DNA from: Pararhodobacter sp. SW119
GTDB taxonomy: Bacteria; Pseudomonadota; Alphaproteobacteria; Rhodobacterales; Rhodobacteraceae
Length of the DNA: 64,000 nt
Direction of reading: 5' to 3'
Assembly (NCBI RefSeq): GCF_017811755.1
Contig: NZ_JADDJF010000008.1
Span: 1 to 64,000 of the forward strand
In this document: in pieces, positions 46,763-54,712 of the stretch
Position numbering within the stretch: the first letter of the stretch is position 1
Layout of the letters: each line of letters begins with the position of its first letter
Made by a program: the position numbers and the translations under genes
Notes under the pieces: model-generated
Databases searched by the model: none
What the model saw: only the letters and a program-made list of their open reading frames with translations
What the model was told of the DNA's origin: nothing

Positions 46763-48595
46763 ATGGCCCCAGCACCCCTTTTGCAGCTTTCCGACATCGC
46801 GCTCACCTTTGGCGGCACGCCGCTTTTCAATGGTCTGGATCTGGTCATCCATTCCGGCGACAGGCTGGCGCTGGTCGGACGCAACGGGTCGGGCAAGTCG
46901 ACCCTGATGAAGGTGATGGCGGGGCTGATCGAGCCCGATCGGGGCGGTCGCGCGCTGCCGCCCGGTGTCAGCGTCGGTTACATGGAGCAGGATCCCGATT
47001 TCGCGGGTTTCGCCACGCTGGGCGACTTTGCCGCGCAGGAACTGGACCCGGGCGAACACTACCGGGTCGAGATGGTGGCGGAGGGGCTGGGATTCGATCC
47101 GGCGCTTCCGGTTGAAACGGCCTCGGGCGGTGAAAGGCGGCGGGCGGCGCTGGCGAAGCTGCTGGCGGAAGCGCCCGAACTGATGCTGCTGGACGAGCCG
47201 ACCAACCACCTCGATATTCAGGCGATCACCTGGCTGGAGGCGCGCCTGAAGGAAACGCGCGCGGGCTTCGTGCTGATCAGCCACGACCGCGCCTTTTTGA
47301 ACGCGCTGACGCGGGCGACTCTGTGGGTCGATCGCGGGCAGGTCCGACGCCTGGAGCAGGGCTTTGCCGCCTTCGAGGACTGGCGCGACAAGGCCTGGGC
47401 CGAGGAGGACGCGGCGCGCCACAAGCTGGACCGCAAGATCAAGGCCGAGGCCCGATGGGCGGTCGAAGGGATCAGCGCGCGGCGCAAGCGCAACCAGGGC
47501 CGCGTGCGGGCGCTGGCCGCGCTGCGTGCAGAGCGCGCGGCGCAGATCCGGCGGCAGGGCACCGCCGCTATGGCGCTGGAGGCGGGCCAAAGCTCGGGCA
47601 AGCTGGTGATCGAGGCCGAAGGGATCTCGAAACGTTTTGACGACCGGGTGATTGTGCGGGATCTGACGCTGAAGGTCCTGCGGGGCGACCGCATCGCGCT
47701 GGTCGGCCCGAACGGGGCGGGCAAGACCACGCTTCTGAAGCTGCTGACCGGCGAGATAGCGCCCGATACCGGCAGGGTGCGGCTGGGCACGAACCTGGAC
47801 ATGGCGGTCTTCGATCAGGCGCGCGCGCGGCTCGATCCGCAGGCGTCGCTGTGGGAGAACCTGACCGGCGATCCATCGATGCGGGTTTCGGGCGCGTCGG
47901 ATCAGGTGATGGTGCGTGGGCGGCCCAAACACGTCGTCGGCTACCTCAAGGAGTTCCTGTTCGACGAGGCGCAGGCCCGCGCCCCGGTCCGCGCGCTTTC
48001 CGGCGGTGAACGCGCCCGGCTGCTGCTGGCAAGGATCATGGCGCGCGAATCGAACCTGCTGATCCTGGACGAGCCGACGAACGATCTGGACATCGAAACG
48101 CTGGACCTGCTGCAGGACCTGCTGGGCGACTATCCCGGGACGGTGCTGCTGGTCAGCCACGACCGCGATTTCATCGACCGCATCGCCACCACCACGATCG
48201 CGCTGGACGGGCAGGGGGGCGCCACGGTCTATGCGGGCGGGTGGAGCGACATGCAAGCGCAACGCGCGCCCGCCGACGCGCCGCCCGAGAAGCCCCGCGC
48301 CAGATCGACGGCCAAGCCAGCCGCCGCCAGGACGGAGGCGCCGCAAACCCCGGCGCGGCCGACAGCCTCGGACCTGAGCTACACGGAGCGGCACCGCCTG
48401 GAAAAGCTGCCGGCCGAGATTGCGCGGCTGGAGGCCGAGATCCGAAAGCTGTCGGATCTGCTGTCCGATCCTGACCTCTACGCCCGGGAGCCGGTGAAGT
48501 TTGCCAAGGCGACCGAGGCCTTGGGCCAACGCCAGACGGCGCTGCAGACCGCCGAGGACGAGTGGTTGTCGCTCGCCGAGCGGGCCGGGGACTGA
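46763..48595 (+). CDS. uup: ABC-F family ATPase, Uup-like
   Basis: Cytosolic ABC-F protein of 610 residues with two ATPase domains and no membrane segment. Domain 1 has Walker A GRNGSGKS (residues about 39-46) and signature ASGGE; domain 2 has GPNGAGKT and LSGGE. Each has Walker B LLDEPTNHLD or LDEPTNDLD and a switch His in ISHDR or VSHDR. A charged linker lies between the domains and a C-terminal coiled coil (about 530-605, starting SYTERHRLEKLPAEIARLE) matches Uup. ABC-F proteins act on ribosomes or DNA; the exact role is not visible here. Confidence 0.9.
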   Translation: MAPAPLLQLSDIALTFGGTPLFNGLDLVIHSGDRLALVGRNGSGKSTLMKVMAGLIEPDRGGRALPPGVSVGYMEQDPDFAGFATLGDFAAQELDPGEHYRVEMVAEGLGFDPALPVETASGGERRRAALAKLLAEAPELMLLDEPTNHLDIQAITWLEARLKETRAGFVLISHDRAFLNALTRATLWVDRGQVRRLEQGFAAFEDWRDKAWAEEDAARHKLDRKIKAEARWAVEGISARRKRNQGRVRALAALRAERAAQIRRQGTAAMALEAGQSSGKLVIEAEGISKRFDDRVIVRDLTLKVLRGDRIALVGPNGAGKTTLLKLLTGEIAPDTGRVRLGTNLDMAVFDQARARLDPQASLWENLTGDPSMRVSGASDQVMVRGRPKHVVGYLKEFLFDEAQARAPVRALSGGERARLLLARIMARESNLLILDEPTNDLDIETLDLLQDLLGDYPGTVLLVSHDRDFIDRIATTTIALDGQGGATVYAGGWSDMQAQRAPADAPPEKPRARSTAKPAAARTEAPQTPARPTASDLSYTERHRLEKLPAEIARLEAEIRKLSDLLSDPDLYAREPVKFAKATEALGQRQTALQTAEDEWLSLAERAGD

Positions 48596-48702
48596 GACCG
48601 ATCTTCACGCTTGCTTAGCGGATTTCCGTGCATCACTTTCGGGGGCGCCTGTCTGCGCCAGAGCGTGTCGTGCCCCGCGGCACCGGAACCCGGAGGTTAC
48701 TC

Positions 48703-49188
48703 ATGAAAGCAAGTCATTTTTCACGGATCGCCTTGGCGGGTCTCTGCGCGGCGATGTTGTCCGCCCCGGCCATGGCGCAGAACTTCGCGCTGTCGCCTTC
48801 CTATGGTTCGGCGTCGCTGAGCGCCGGCTTCCTTCCCGATCCGCATCGTCGCAACGGGGTGCAGGCCGGGGGCGACCGGCATTATTCCGGCGGAGGGGAT
48901 TGTCCGGGGGGCGGATGGTTCGCCAACGCGCCCGATTACCGGGTGAACTATGCGTCGGGCAGCCTCTCGCTCAGCTTTTATGTGCGGGCGCGGGGTGACA
49001 CGATCCTGCTGATCAACGATCCCGCCGGCAACTGGTACTGCAACGACGACTTCCAGGGGCTGGATCCCGCCGTGGTCTTTGATGCGCCGATGTCGGGGCA
49101 GTACGACATCTGGGTCGGTACCTATGACCGGTCGCGCGTGACAAACGCCACGATCCATGTCAGCGAAATGGGTGCGTTCAGCCGATAG
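48703..49188 (+). CDS. Secreted protein with PPC-like beta domain
   Basis: Exported protein of 161 residues with a clean Sec signal (MKASHFSRIALAGLCAAMLSAPAMAQ) and GGAGG upstream. The body reads YRVNYASGSLSLSFYVRARGDTILLINDPAGNWYCND and ends GQYDIWVGTYDRSR, which resembles the bacterial pre-peptidase C-terminal beta-sandwich. Two Cys (GDCPGGG and WYCND) may form a disulfide. No catalytic motif is visible, so it is probably a stand-alone PPC-type domain. Its 3' end overlaps the convergent SDR gene by 11 bases. Confidence 0.7.
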   Translation: MKASHFSRIALAGLCAAMLSAPAMAQNFALSPSYGSASLSAGFLPDPHRRNGVQAGGDRHYSGGGDCPGGGWFANAPDYRVNYASGSLSLSFYVRARGDTILLINDPAGNWYCNDDFQGLDPAVVFDAPMSGQYDIWVGTYDRSRVTNATIHVSEMGAFSR

Positions 49189-49897
49189 TCTGTTGCGCCA
49201 GGGCGGCGCGTAGGATGCGCGTGGCCTCGTCCCGGGGCCGGGCCAGCGTGTCGCGCGGCTCGCCTGGGAAAAAGCGCGCCCGTGTTGCGGTCGGCATCGG
49301 CAGCGGGGATTCGATCACGATCCGGGGCGCCCGTTCGGGGCCAAGCGCGGTGCATTCCGTGGCCCAGGCACGCGCGAGCGCGATCTGACCCGCCTTCGCC
49401 GCGCCGAAGGCCCCCCAGAACTTGCGGGTCGCGCCGCCTTCATCGCGCGTCGCGGGATCGTCGAAGAACAGCGCCGTTCCCCGGCCTGAGGCGCGCAGCA
49501 GCGGCTCGACCATGGGGATCAGCACGCCGGTCGCGCGCAGCGTCACCGCCAGCGCCCGATCCCAGTCCTTGATCGCCACATGCCCCGCCGGCGACAGCGG
49601 CGGCGCGTTCACCGCCGTATGCGCCCAGAGGTCGACTCGCCCCCAACGGTCGTGGATCGACCGGCAGAGATGGCGCAGCGCATCGTCCTGCGTGATGTCG
49701 AGCGGCGCGAGCGTGGCCGACCCGCCGCGCGCCTGGATGCGATCGTCCAGTTCCTCGAGCGCGCCGGTGGTGCGCGCGACGGCGACGACGTGCCAGCCCT
49801 GCGCGGCCAGTTCTTCCGCCAGGGCGGCGCCCAGGCCGCGCGAGGCGCCGGTGATCAAGGCAAGGGGCTGCGCGGTTGATTCGGGGGCTGAACTCAT
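49178..49897 (-). CDS. SDR-family protein with altered catalytic residues
   Basis: Short-chain dehydrogenase/reductase fold of 239 residues, similar in layout to E. coli YciK. The dinucleotide-binding motif TGASRGLG is at residues 16-23. The catalytic Tyr is replaced by Phe164 in GAFGAAK (Lys168 is kept), and no Ser is found where the catalytic Ser should lie (FFDDPATRDE). It therefore probably cannot reduce a carbonyl by the normal mechanism, but may bind NAD(P). The start at 49897 is chosen because homology begins there. It is divergent from bioY. Confidence 0.82.
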   Translation of the reverse strand: MSSAPESTAQPLALITGASRGLGAALAEELAAQGWHVVAVARTTGALEELDDRIQARGGSATLAPLDITQDDALRHLCRSIHDRWGRVDLWAHTAVNAPPLSPAGHVAIKDWDRALAVTLRATGVLIPMVEPLLRASGRGTALFFDDPATRDEGGATRKFWGAFGAAKAGQIALARAWATECTALGPERAPRIVIESPLPMPTATRARFFPGEPRDTLARPRDEATRILRAALAQQTIG

Positions 49898-50039
49898 TGC
49901 CCGCTCATGCCATCGCGCCGTTTCCGGCGCAAGCGGCGCGCCGCCCGGCGGACCGCGCAAAGAGCGCCGTCGCGGCGCTTGACTTGCCCCGGCTTCGCCG
50001 CGACAAGACATCGTCTGGTTTCATCGGTTGGAGAGCCCC

Positions 50040-50609
50040 ATGCCCGAACCCCGCACGCTGGTCGCGGCGACACTTCCCTCGCAAAGCCTCGTCATGAAAG
50101 CACTTGTCGTGCTGGGCGGCTCGGCGCTGATCACGCTGGGGGCGCAGGTCGCGGTGCCGATGTGGCCGGTCCCGATGACGCTGCAGACGCTGGCGGTCGT
50201 TCTGGTCGGGCTGAGCGCCGGGTCGCGGTTGGGCGCGGCGGCGGTGCTGGCCTATCTGGCGCAGGGGGCGGCGGGTCTGCCGGTCTTTGCCGGCGGCACG
50301 GCGGGGCTGGCGGTGCTTTTCGGGCCGACGGCGGGCTTTCTTCTGGGCTTCGTCGCGCTGGCCTTTGCCGCGGGCTGGCTGGTCGAGCGCGGCATCGCCC
50401 GTGGTTTCTGGCGCACGCTGGCGGCGACCGTGGCGATCTCGGCCGTGCTCTATGTGCCCGGGGTCCTGTGGCTGACGGCCGTCACGCCGCTGACCGTGAG
50501 CGGGGCTGCGCAGGTGGGCATGCTGCCCTTTCTGGCCGGCGATACCGTCAAGGCGGTCGTCGCCGCGCTGGCCGTCAGCGGCGGCTGGGCGGCGTTGGCG
50601 CGGCGCTGA
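50040..50609 (+). CDS. bioY: Biotin transporter BioY
   Basis: Substrate-binding membrane subunit for biotin uptake, 189 residues, with about six hydrophobic helices. The BioY pattern QVAVPMWPVPMTLQTLAVVLVGL is at residues 38-60, and GTAGLAVLFGPTAGFLLGF follows. The ATPase and BioN genes are absent, so it may work alone or with shared energy-coupling subunits. I saw no BioR palindrome (TTATNNATAA type) upstream. A TTG at 50028 is in frame, but the ATG has GGAGAG eight bases before it. Confidence 0.93.
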   Translation: MPEPRTLVAATLPSQSLVMKALVVLGGSALITLGAQVAVPMWPVPMTLQTLAVVLVGLSAGSRLGAAAVLAYLAQGAAGLPVFAGGTAGLAVLFGPTAGFLLGFVALAFAAGWLVERGIARGFWRTLAATVAISAVLYVPGVLWLTAVTPLTVSGAAQVGMLPFLAGDTVKAVVAALAVSGGWAALARR

Positions 50610-50635
50610 ACCCGCCCTAACGCGTTCAGCCTTGT

Positions 50636-50696
50636 CTGCCCGTTGACCGCTTCGGGCAGGACCGGAACGACCGAGGGGGGCAGCGGCCCCCCTTTT
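50636..50696 (+). terminator. Tandem hairpins and terminator between bioY and metC
   Basis: A first hairpin (50636-50659) has the stem CTGCCCG/CGGGCAG with a 10-base loop. A second (50675-50692) has GGGGGG/CCCCCC around CAGCGG and is followed by TTTT, a good intrinsic terminator. It ends only 29 bases before the metC start, leaving no space for a separate metC promoter with a normal leader. It may therefore be an attenuator for metC, as well as the end of bioY. Confidence 0.65.
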
Positions 50697-50725
50697 CGAT
50701 GCTCTGCACTTTCAGCGAGGACGCC

Positions 50726-51904
50726 ATGACGCAGGATTCCCTCATTCGCCGCACCCCTTGGCCGGAGAGCGCCTCGCGGCCGCTGGGCACGCCGATCCAG
50801 CCCTCGGTCGTCTATGCCTCGCCCGATCCGGACACGCTGGACGCGCAGTATTCGGGCGACCAGCCCGGCTACACCTATGCGCGCGAGGGACATCCGAACG
50901 CCGATGTGCTGGCGCGCAAGATCGACGGGCTGGAGCGCGCCGAGGGCGGGCTGGTTCTGGGGTCGGGCATGGCGGCGGTGACCGCGGCGATGATGGGGGT
51001 GCTGAAGGCGGGCGATCACGTGCTGGGCGGCGATCAGCTTTACGGGCGGTCGCTGCGGCTGCTGGGGCAGGACCTGCCGCGCTTCGGGATCGCGACGACG
51101 CTGGCCGATTTCACCGACATCGCCGCGGTCGAGGCCGCGTTGCGCCCCGAAACCCGCATGATCCTGCTGGAGATCGTGTCGAACCCGACCTTGCGCGTGG
51201 CCGATCTGCCGGCGATTGCGCGGCTGGCGCGCGACCGCGGCATCCTGCTGGCGTTGGACAACACCTTTACCACGCCGCGGGCGATCCGACCGTTCGAGCA
51301 TGGCGCCGACATTGTCATCCATTCGGTGACCAAGATCCTGGCCGGTCATTCCGACGCGACGCTGGGCTATGTCGCGGCGAAGGACGCGACGATCCGGCGC
51401 GCGATCTACGACTTCGCGGTGACCACCGGCCTGACGCCCAGCCCCTTCGATTGCTGGCTGGCCGAGCGCGGGCTCTTTTCCTTCGAGCTGCGCTACGACC
51501 GCGCCGAAGAAAACGCGGCGGCGCTGGCCGAGCATCTGTCCGGCCTGCCGGGGGTCAAGCGCGTCCTCTATCCGACCCGGCGCGACCATCCCGACCACAA
51601 CCGCGCCGCGGCGCTGCTGGGCGCGCGGGGCGGCCACATGGTCAGCTTCGAGATTGCGGGCGGGCGGGGGGCGGCGAACCGGCTGACGCGCGGCGCGCCG
51701 AACATCGCCTTCGCCCCGACGCTGGGCGATATCGGCACGACGCTGTCGCATCCAGCGTCAAGCTCGCACCGCGGGCTGACGGCCGAGGGGCGGGCGGCGC
51801 TGGGGATTTCCGAGGGGTTCTTCCGCGTCTCGGTCGGGGTCGAGGAGATCGGCCTGCTGAAGGAGGAGTTCAGCGCCGCGATCGAGGCCGCGCGCGAGGC
51901 GTGA
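50726..51904 (+). CDS. metC: Trans-sulfuration enzyme family, cystathionine beta-lyase-like
   Basis: PLP-dependent enzyme of 392 residues in the Cys/Met metabolism family. The PLP lysine is in HSVTKILAGHSDA. The substrate region includes SGDQPGYTYAREGHPNADVL and the C-terminal SSSHRGLTAEGRAALGISEGFFRVSVGVEE. Sequence alone does not separate cystathionine beta-lyase from gamma-lyase or synthase. The ATG at 50726 has GAGG upstream. Copy I of the repeated element follows 49 bases after its stop. Confidence 0.82.
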   Translation: MTQDSLIRRTPWPESASRPLGTPIQPSVVYASPDPDTLDAQYSGDQPGYTYAREGHPNADVLARKIDGLERAEGGLVLGSGMAAVTAAMMGVLKAGDHVLGGDQLYGRSLRLLGQDLPRFGIATTLADFTDIAAVEAALRPETRMILLEIVSNPTLRVADLPAIARLARDRGILLALDNTFTTPRAIRPFEHGADIVIHSVTKILAGHSDATLGYVAAKDATIRRAIYDFAVTTGLTPSPFDCWLAERGLFSFELRYDRAEENAAALAEHLSGLPGVKRVLYPTRRDHPDHNRAAALLGARGGHMVSFEIAGGRGAANRLTRGAPNIAFAPTLGDIGTTLSHPASSSHRGLTAEGRAALGISEGFFRVSVGVEEIGLLKEEFSAAIEAAREA

Positions 51905-51952
51905 TGCCCGCGAGCTTGGCCGGCGGGCGGAAAAGCGGGCGTCACGGCCGGG

Positions 51953-52025
51953 GTGCGCAAATTTGTGCACTTCGGCAACGCATTGTTCTGGTTTCAGAAT
52001 TCCATAAAATTAACCGCAATGAAAC
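51953..52025 (+). repeat. Tail-to-tail palindrome element, copy I
   Basis: Plus-strand copy 49 bases after metC. The 18-bp dyad GTGCGCAAATTTGTGCAC (51953-51970, centre 51961.5) has one G-T position that would pair as G-U in RNA. It is followed by CAACGCATTG at 51976 (14.5 bp) and TTAACCGCAATGAAAC at 52010 (48.5 bp). The ilvH stop is seven bases beyond the box on the other strand. Confidence 0.88.
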
Positions 52026-52032
52026 GTCTGGC

Positions 52033-52593
52033 TCAGCCCCCGCGGGCCAGCGCCGCGACCCCGGTGCGGGCAATCTCGCGCAGGCCGAGCGGGCGCATCA
52101 GGTCGGCGAAGGCGTCGATCTTCTCGGGCCCGCCGGTCATCTCGAAGACGAAGCTTTCGAGCGTCGAATCGACGACGTTGGCGCGGAAGATCTCGGCCAG
52201 GCGCAGCGCCTCGATCCGCGCGTCGCCCTTGCCCGCGACCTTCAGAAGCGCCAGTTCCCGCGCCACATGCGGCCCCTCGATGGTCAGGTCATGAACCTCG
52301 TGCACCGGGACCATCCGGCCAAGTTGCGCCTTGATCTGGTCGATCACCTGCGGCGTGCCGGTGGTCACCACGGTGATCCGGCTGCGGTGCCCCTGGTGGT
52401 CGGTTTCGGCCACGGTCAGACTTTCGATATTGTAGCCGCGCCCCGAAAAGAGCCCGATAACGCGGGCCAGCACGCCGGGTTCGTTGTCCACGATCACCGC
52501 CAGCGTGTGGGTTTCGATCAACTCGGCATTGGGGTCGCGCAGATCATACGCGGAATGTTTCGACGAGCCTTGCTGAATCTTCAGTGCCGACAT
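52033..52593 (-). CDS. ilvH: Acetolactate synthase small (regulatory) subunit
   Basis: Regulatory subunit of 186 residues that gives valine feedback control to acetolactate synthase. The N-terminal ACT domain covers about residues 28-100, with LAVIVDNEPGVLARVIGLFSGRGYNIESLTV, and the C-terminal domain ends GLREIARTGVAALARGG. Its first 25 residues are a variable extension. It follows ilvI by 64 bases, which hold a strong hairpin. Confidence 0.96.
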   Translation of the reverse strand: MSALKIQQGSSKHSAYDLRDPNAELIETHTLAVIVDNEPGVLARVIGLFSGRGYNIESLTVAETDHQGHRSRITVVTTGTPQVIDQIKAQLGRMVPVHEVHDLTIEGPHVARELALLKVAGKGDARIEALRLAEIFRANVVDSTLESFVFEMTGGPEKIDAFADLMRPLGLREIARTGVAALARGG

Positions 52594-52633
52594 GGTCCTG
52601 CCTTCTTCATCTGTCTGAAAATATCCCGGGGGT

Positions 52634-52652
52634 GTGGGGGCAGAGCCCCCAC
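52634..52652. repeat. Intercistronic hairpin between ilvI and ilvH
   Basis: Perfect 8-bp stem GTGGGGGC/GCCCCCAC with the loop AGA. On the minus strand it is followed by ACCCCCGGGATATTTTC. This arrangement, a GGGGGCTCTGCCCCC-like hairpin then CCCCCGGGATATTTT, recurs in intergenic regions of Rhodobacteraceae as I remember them; that part is memory, not measured here. Confidence 0.7.
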
Positions 52653-52657
52653 GTGCC

Positions 52658-54415
52658 TCACACCAGCACCGCGCCCGAGGCGCCGATGACGCCCTGGGTT
52701 TCGGCCTCGCCCAGGATCATCTGGTTGTGGGCGTTGCCCGAGGGGATCATGGGGAAGCAGTTTTCGTGCTTCTCGACCAGACAGTCGAAGATCACCGGCC
52801 CGGGATAGTCCAGCATCTCGCGGATCGCGTCGTCGAGGTTGGCGGGATCGTCGCACTTGATGCCCTTGCAGCCAAAAGCCTCGGCCAGCTTGACGAAATC
52901 GGGAAGCGCCTCGGACCAGCTTTGCGAGTAGCGCTCGCCGTGCAGCAATTCCTGCCACTGGCGCACCATGCCGAGGCGTTCGTTGTTGAGGATGAACTGC
53001 TTGACCGGCAGGCGGAACTGCACCGCCGTGCCCATTTCCTGCATGTTCATCAGCCAGGAAGCCTCGCCCGCGACGTTGATGACCAGCGCCTCGGGGTGGG
53101 CGACCTGCACGCCGATGGAGGCCGGCAGGCCGTAGCCCATCGTACCCAGGCCACCGGAGGTCATCCAGCGGTTGGGGGAGTCGAAGCCGAGGAACTGCGC
53201 CGCCCACATCTGGTGCTGGCCGACCTCGGTCGTGATGTAGCGGTCGGGGTGGTCGCGGGTCAGCGCCTCCAGCCGTTCGAGCGCGTATTGCGGCTTGATC
53301 GTGTCCTTCGACGGCTTGTAGGTCAGGCACTTGACGGCGCGCCATTCGTCGATCTGCTGCCACCATTGCGCCACGCCGGCGCGGTTGACCTTGCGCCCGC
53401 GCGCCTTCCAGATCTTCAGCAGATCCTCCAGCACATGGCCGACATCGCCGATGATCGGCACGTCGGTGCGGATCACCTTGTTGATCGAGGAGGGGTCGAT
53501 GTCGATATGCGCGCGCTTTGATCCGGGCGAGAAATCGGCGATGCGCCCGGTGATCCGGTCATCGAAGCGCGCGCCGATGTTGATCAGCAGGTCGCAGCCG
53601 TGCATCGTCAGGTTGGCTTCATAGGTGCCGTGCATGCCCAGCATGCCGATCCAGTTCTTGCCCGAGGCCGGGTAGGCGCCGAGACCCATCAGCGTCGAGG
53701 TGACCGGAAAGCCCGTGGCGTCGGCGAGTTCGCGCAGCAGGAGGCTGGCGCCGGGGCCGGAATTGATGACCCCGCCGCCGGTATAGAGGACCGGGCGTTC
53801 GGCCTGTTCGATCAGTTCCACCAGCGCGGTGATCGCCTCGATATCGCCCTTGACGCGGGGGGCGTAGTGGCTGGTCTTCGCCTTCTGCGGGGACATGTAG
53901 GTGCCGGTGGCGAACTGCACATCCTTCGGCACGTCGACGAGGACCGGGCCGGGACGGCCCGAGGTGGCGACGTGGAACGCCTGGTGCAGGGTCTCGGCCA
54001 GCTTTTCGGTGTCCTTGACCAGCCAGTTGTGCTTGGTGCAGGGGCGGGTGATGCCGACGGTGTCGGCCTCCTGAAACGCGTCGGTGCCGACCATGAAGGT
54101 GGGCACCTGGCCCGAGATCACGACCAGCGGGATCGAATCCATCAGCGCATCGGTGATGCCGGTGACCGCGTTCGTCGCCCCGGGGCCGGAGGTGACCAGC
54201 ACGACGCCCGGCTTGCCGGTGGCGCGGGCGTAACCCTCGGCCGCGTGGGTGGCGCCCTGTTCGTGGCGCACCAGGATGTGGCGGATGTGATTCTGCTGGA
54301 AAAGCTCGTCATAGATCGGCAGCACGGCACCGCCGGGATAGCCGAAGACCACCTCGACCCCCTGATCCTTGAGCGCCTCGATAACCATTCTTGCGCCAGT
54401 CATCTGCTCTGACAT
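52658..54415 (-). CDS. ilvI: Acetolactate synthase large (catalytic) subunit
   Basis: TPP-dependent enzyme of 585 residues that makes acetolactate and acetohydroxybutyrate for branched-chain amino acids. The catalytic Glu52 lies in RHEQGATHAAEGYARATG. The FAD and TPP segments follow, including the conserved GLGTMGYGLPASIGVQ. The metal-binding motif, normally GDG or GDA followed by about 25 residues and NN, reads GEAS here with Glu451 in place of Asp; NN is at 477-478. ATG at 54415 is chosen over an upstream frame because homology begins there. It is preceded by a leader-peptide attenuator. Confidence 0.95.
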   Translation of the reverse strand: MSEQMTGARMVIEALKDQGVEVVFGYPGGAVLPIYDELFQQNHIRHILVRHEQGATHAAEGYARATGKPGVVLVTSGPGATNAVTGITDALMDSIPLVVISGQVPTFMVGTDAFQEADTVGITRPCTKHNWLVKDTEKLAETLHQAFHVATSGRPGPVLVDVPKDVQFATGTYMSPQKAKTSHYAPRVKGDIEAITALVELIEQAERPVLYTGGGVINSGPGASLLLRELADATGFPVTSTLMGLGAYPASGKNWIGMLGMHGTYEANLTMHGCDLLINIGARFDDRITGRIADFSPGSKRAHIDIDPSSINKVIRTDVPIIGDVGHVLEDLLKIWKARGRKVNRAGVAQWWQQIDEWRAVKCLTYKPSKDTIKPQYALERLEALTRDHPDRYITTEVGQHQMWAAQFLGFDSPNRWMTSGGLGTMGYGLPASIGVQVAHPEALVINVAGEASWLMNMQEMGTAVQFRLPVKQFILNNERLGMVRQWQELLHGERYSQSWSEALPDFVKLAEAFGCKGIKCDDPANLDDAIREMLDYPGPVIFDCLVEKHENCFPMIPSGNAHNQMILGEAETQGVIGASGAVLV

Positions 54416-54476
54416 CGCTTTTCTCCAGTCCTTCCAGCAGCCTCTGCCTTTGCCGCAAAGCGGTGCGGCGGGCAAC

Positions 54477-54497
54477 AAAAAACCCCCGCGAGGGGGG
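54477..54497 (-). terminator. Attenuator terminator of the ilvIH leader
   Basis: On the minus strand, CCCCC-CTCGC-GGGGG is followed by six T residues, a strong intrinsic terminator. It lies 28 bases after a 15-residue leader peptide and 61 bases before the ilvI start, the classical attenuator geometry. Confidence 0.8.
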
Positions 54498-54524
54498 TGC
54501 AGGGGGTCGTCCGGGTTCTGCGTC

Positions 54525-54572
54525 CTACCGCATCCCGTTCCCGACCCCGAAGATTACGAGCGCATCGCTCAT
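54525..54572 (-). CDS. ilvIH leader peptide
   Basis: A 15-residue peptide, MSDALVIFGVGNGMR, whose ATG at 54572 is preceded by GGAGG. It contains Leu, Val, Ile and Val codons in its first ten, suitable for sensing branched-chain amino acids through ribosome stalling. It lies just upstream of the terminator at 54477-54497. An in-frame ATG four codons earlier (54584) would give a 19-residue form. Alternative mRNA pairings, between the GGGGTCGGGAACGGG part and downstream C-runs, are plausible but were not folded. Confidence 0.65.
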   Translation of the reverse strand: MSDALVIFGVGNGMR

Positions 54573-54712
54573 CTCATCCTCCATCCGACGCGGGGACCCT
54601 ATGCCGGGTGCGAACGGCCGTCAACGCAGAAACCGCCAAAACCCTGCGCGAAAATGCCGGGATTCGTGGCGAAAGTTTCAAAGGCACCCCCTGCGGCATC
54701 CCGAAGGTTGCG

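Noticed and set aside
46679-48529. 616-codon minus-strand frame opposite uup
   Set aside because: It is antisense to an ABC-F protein with two intact ATPase domains.
50610-50725. SAM or SAH riboswitch upstream of metC
   Set aside because: Two hairpins and a terminator are present, but the conserved bases I know for these riboswitch classes are not.
54668-54683. CGAAAGTTTCAAAGG as a tenth copy of the tail-to-tail element
   Set aside because: It resembles part of the box, but no palindrome and no TTAACC lie at the required distances, and the flanking genes are on the same strand.
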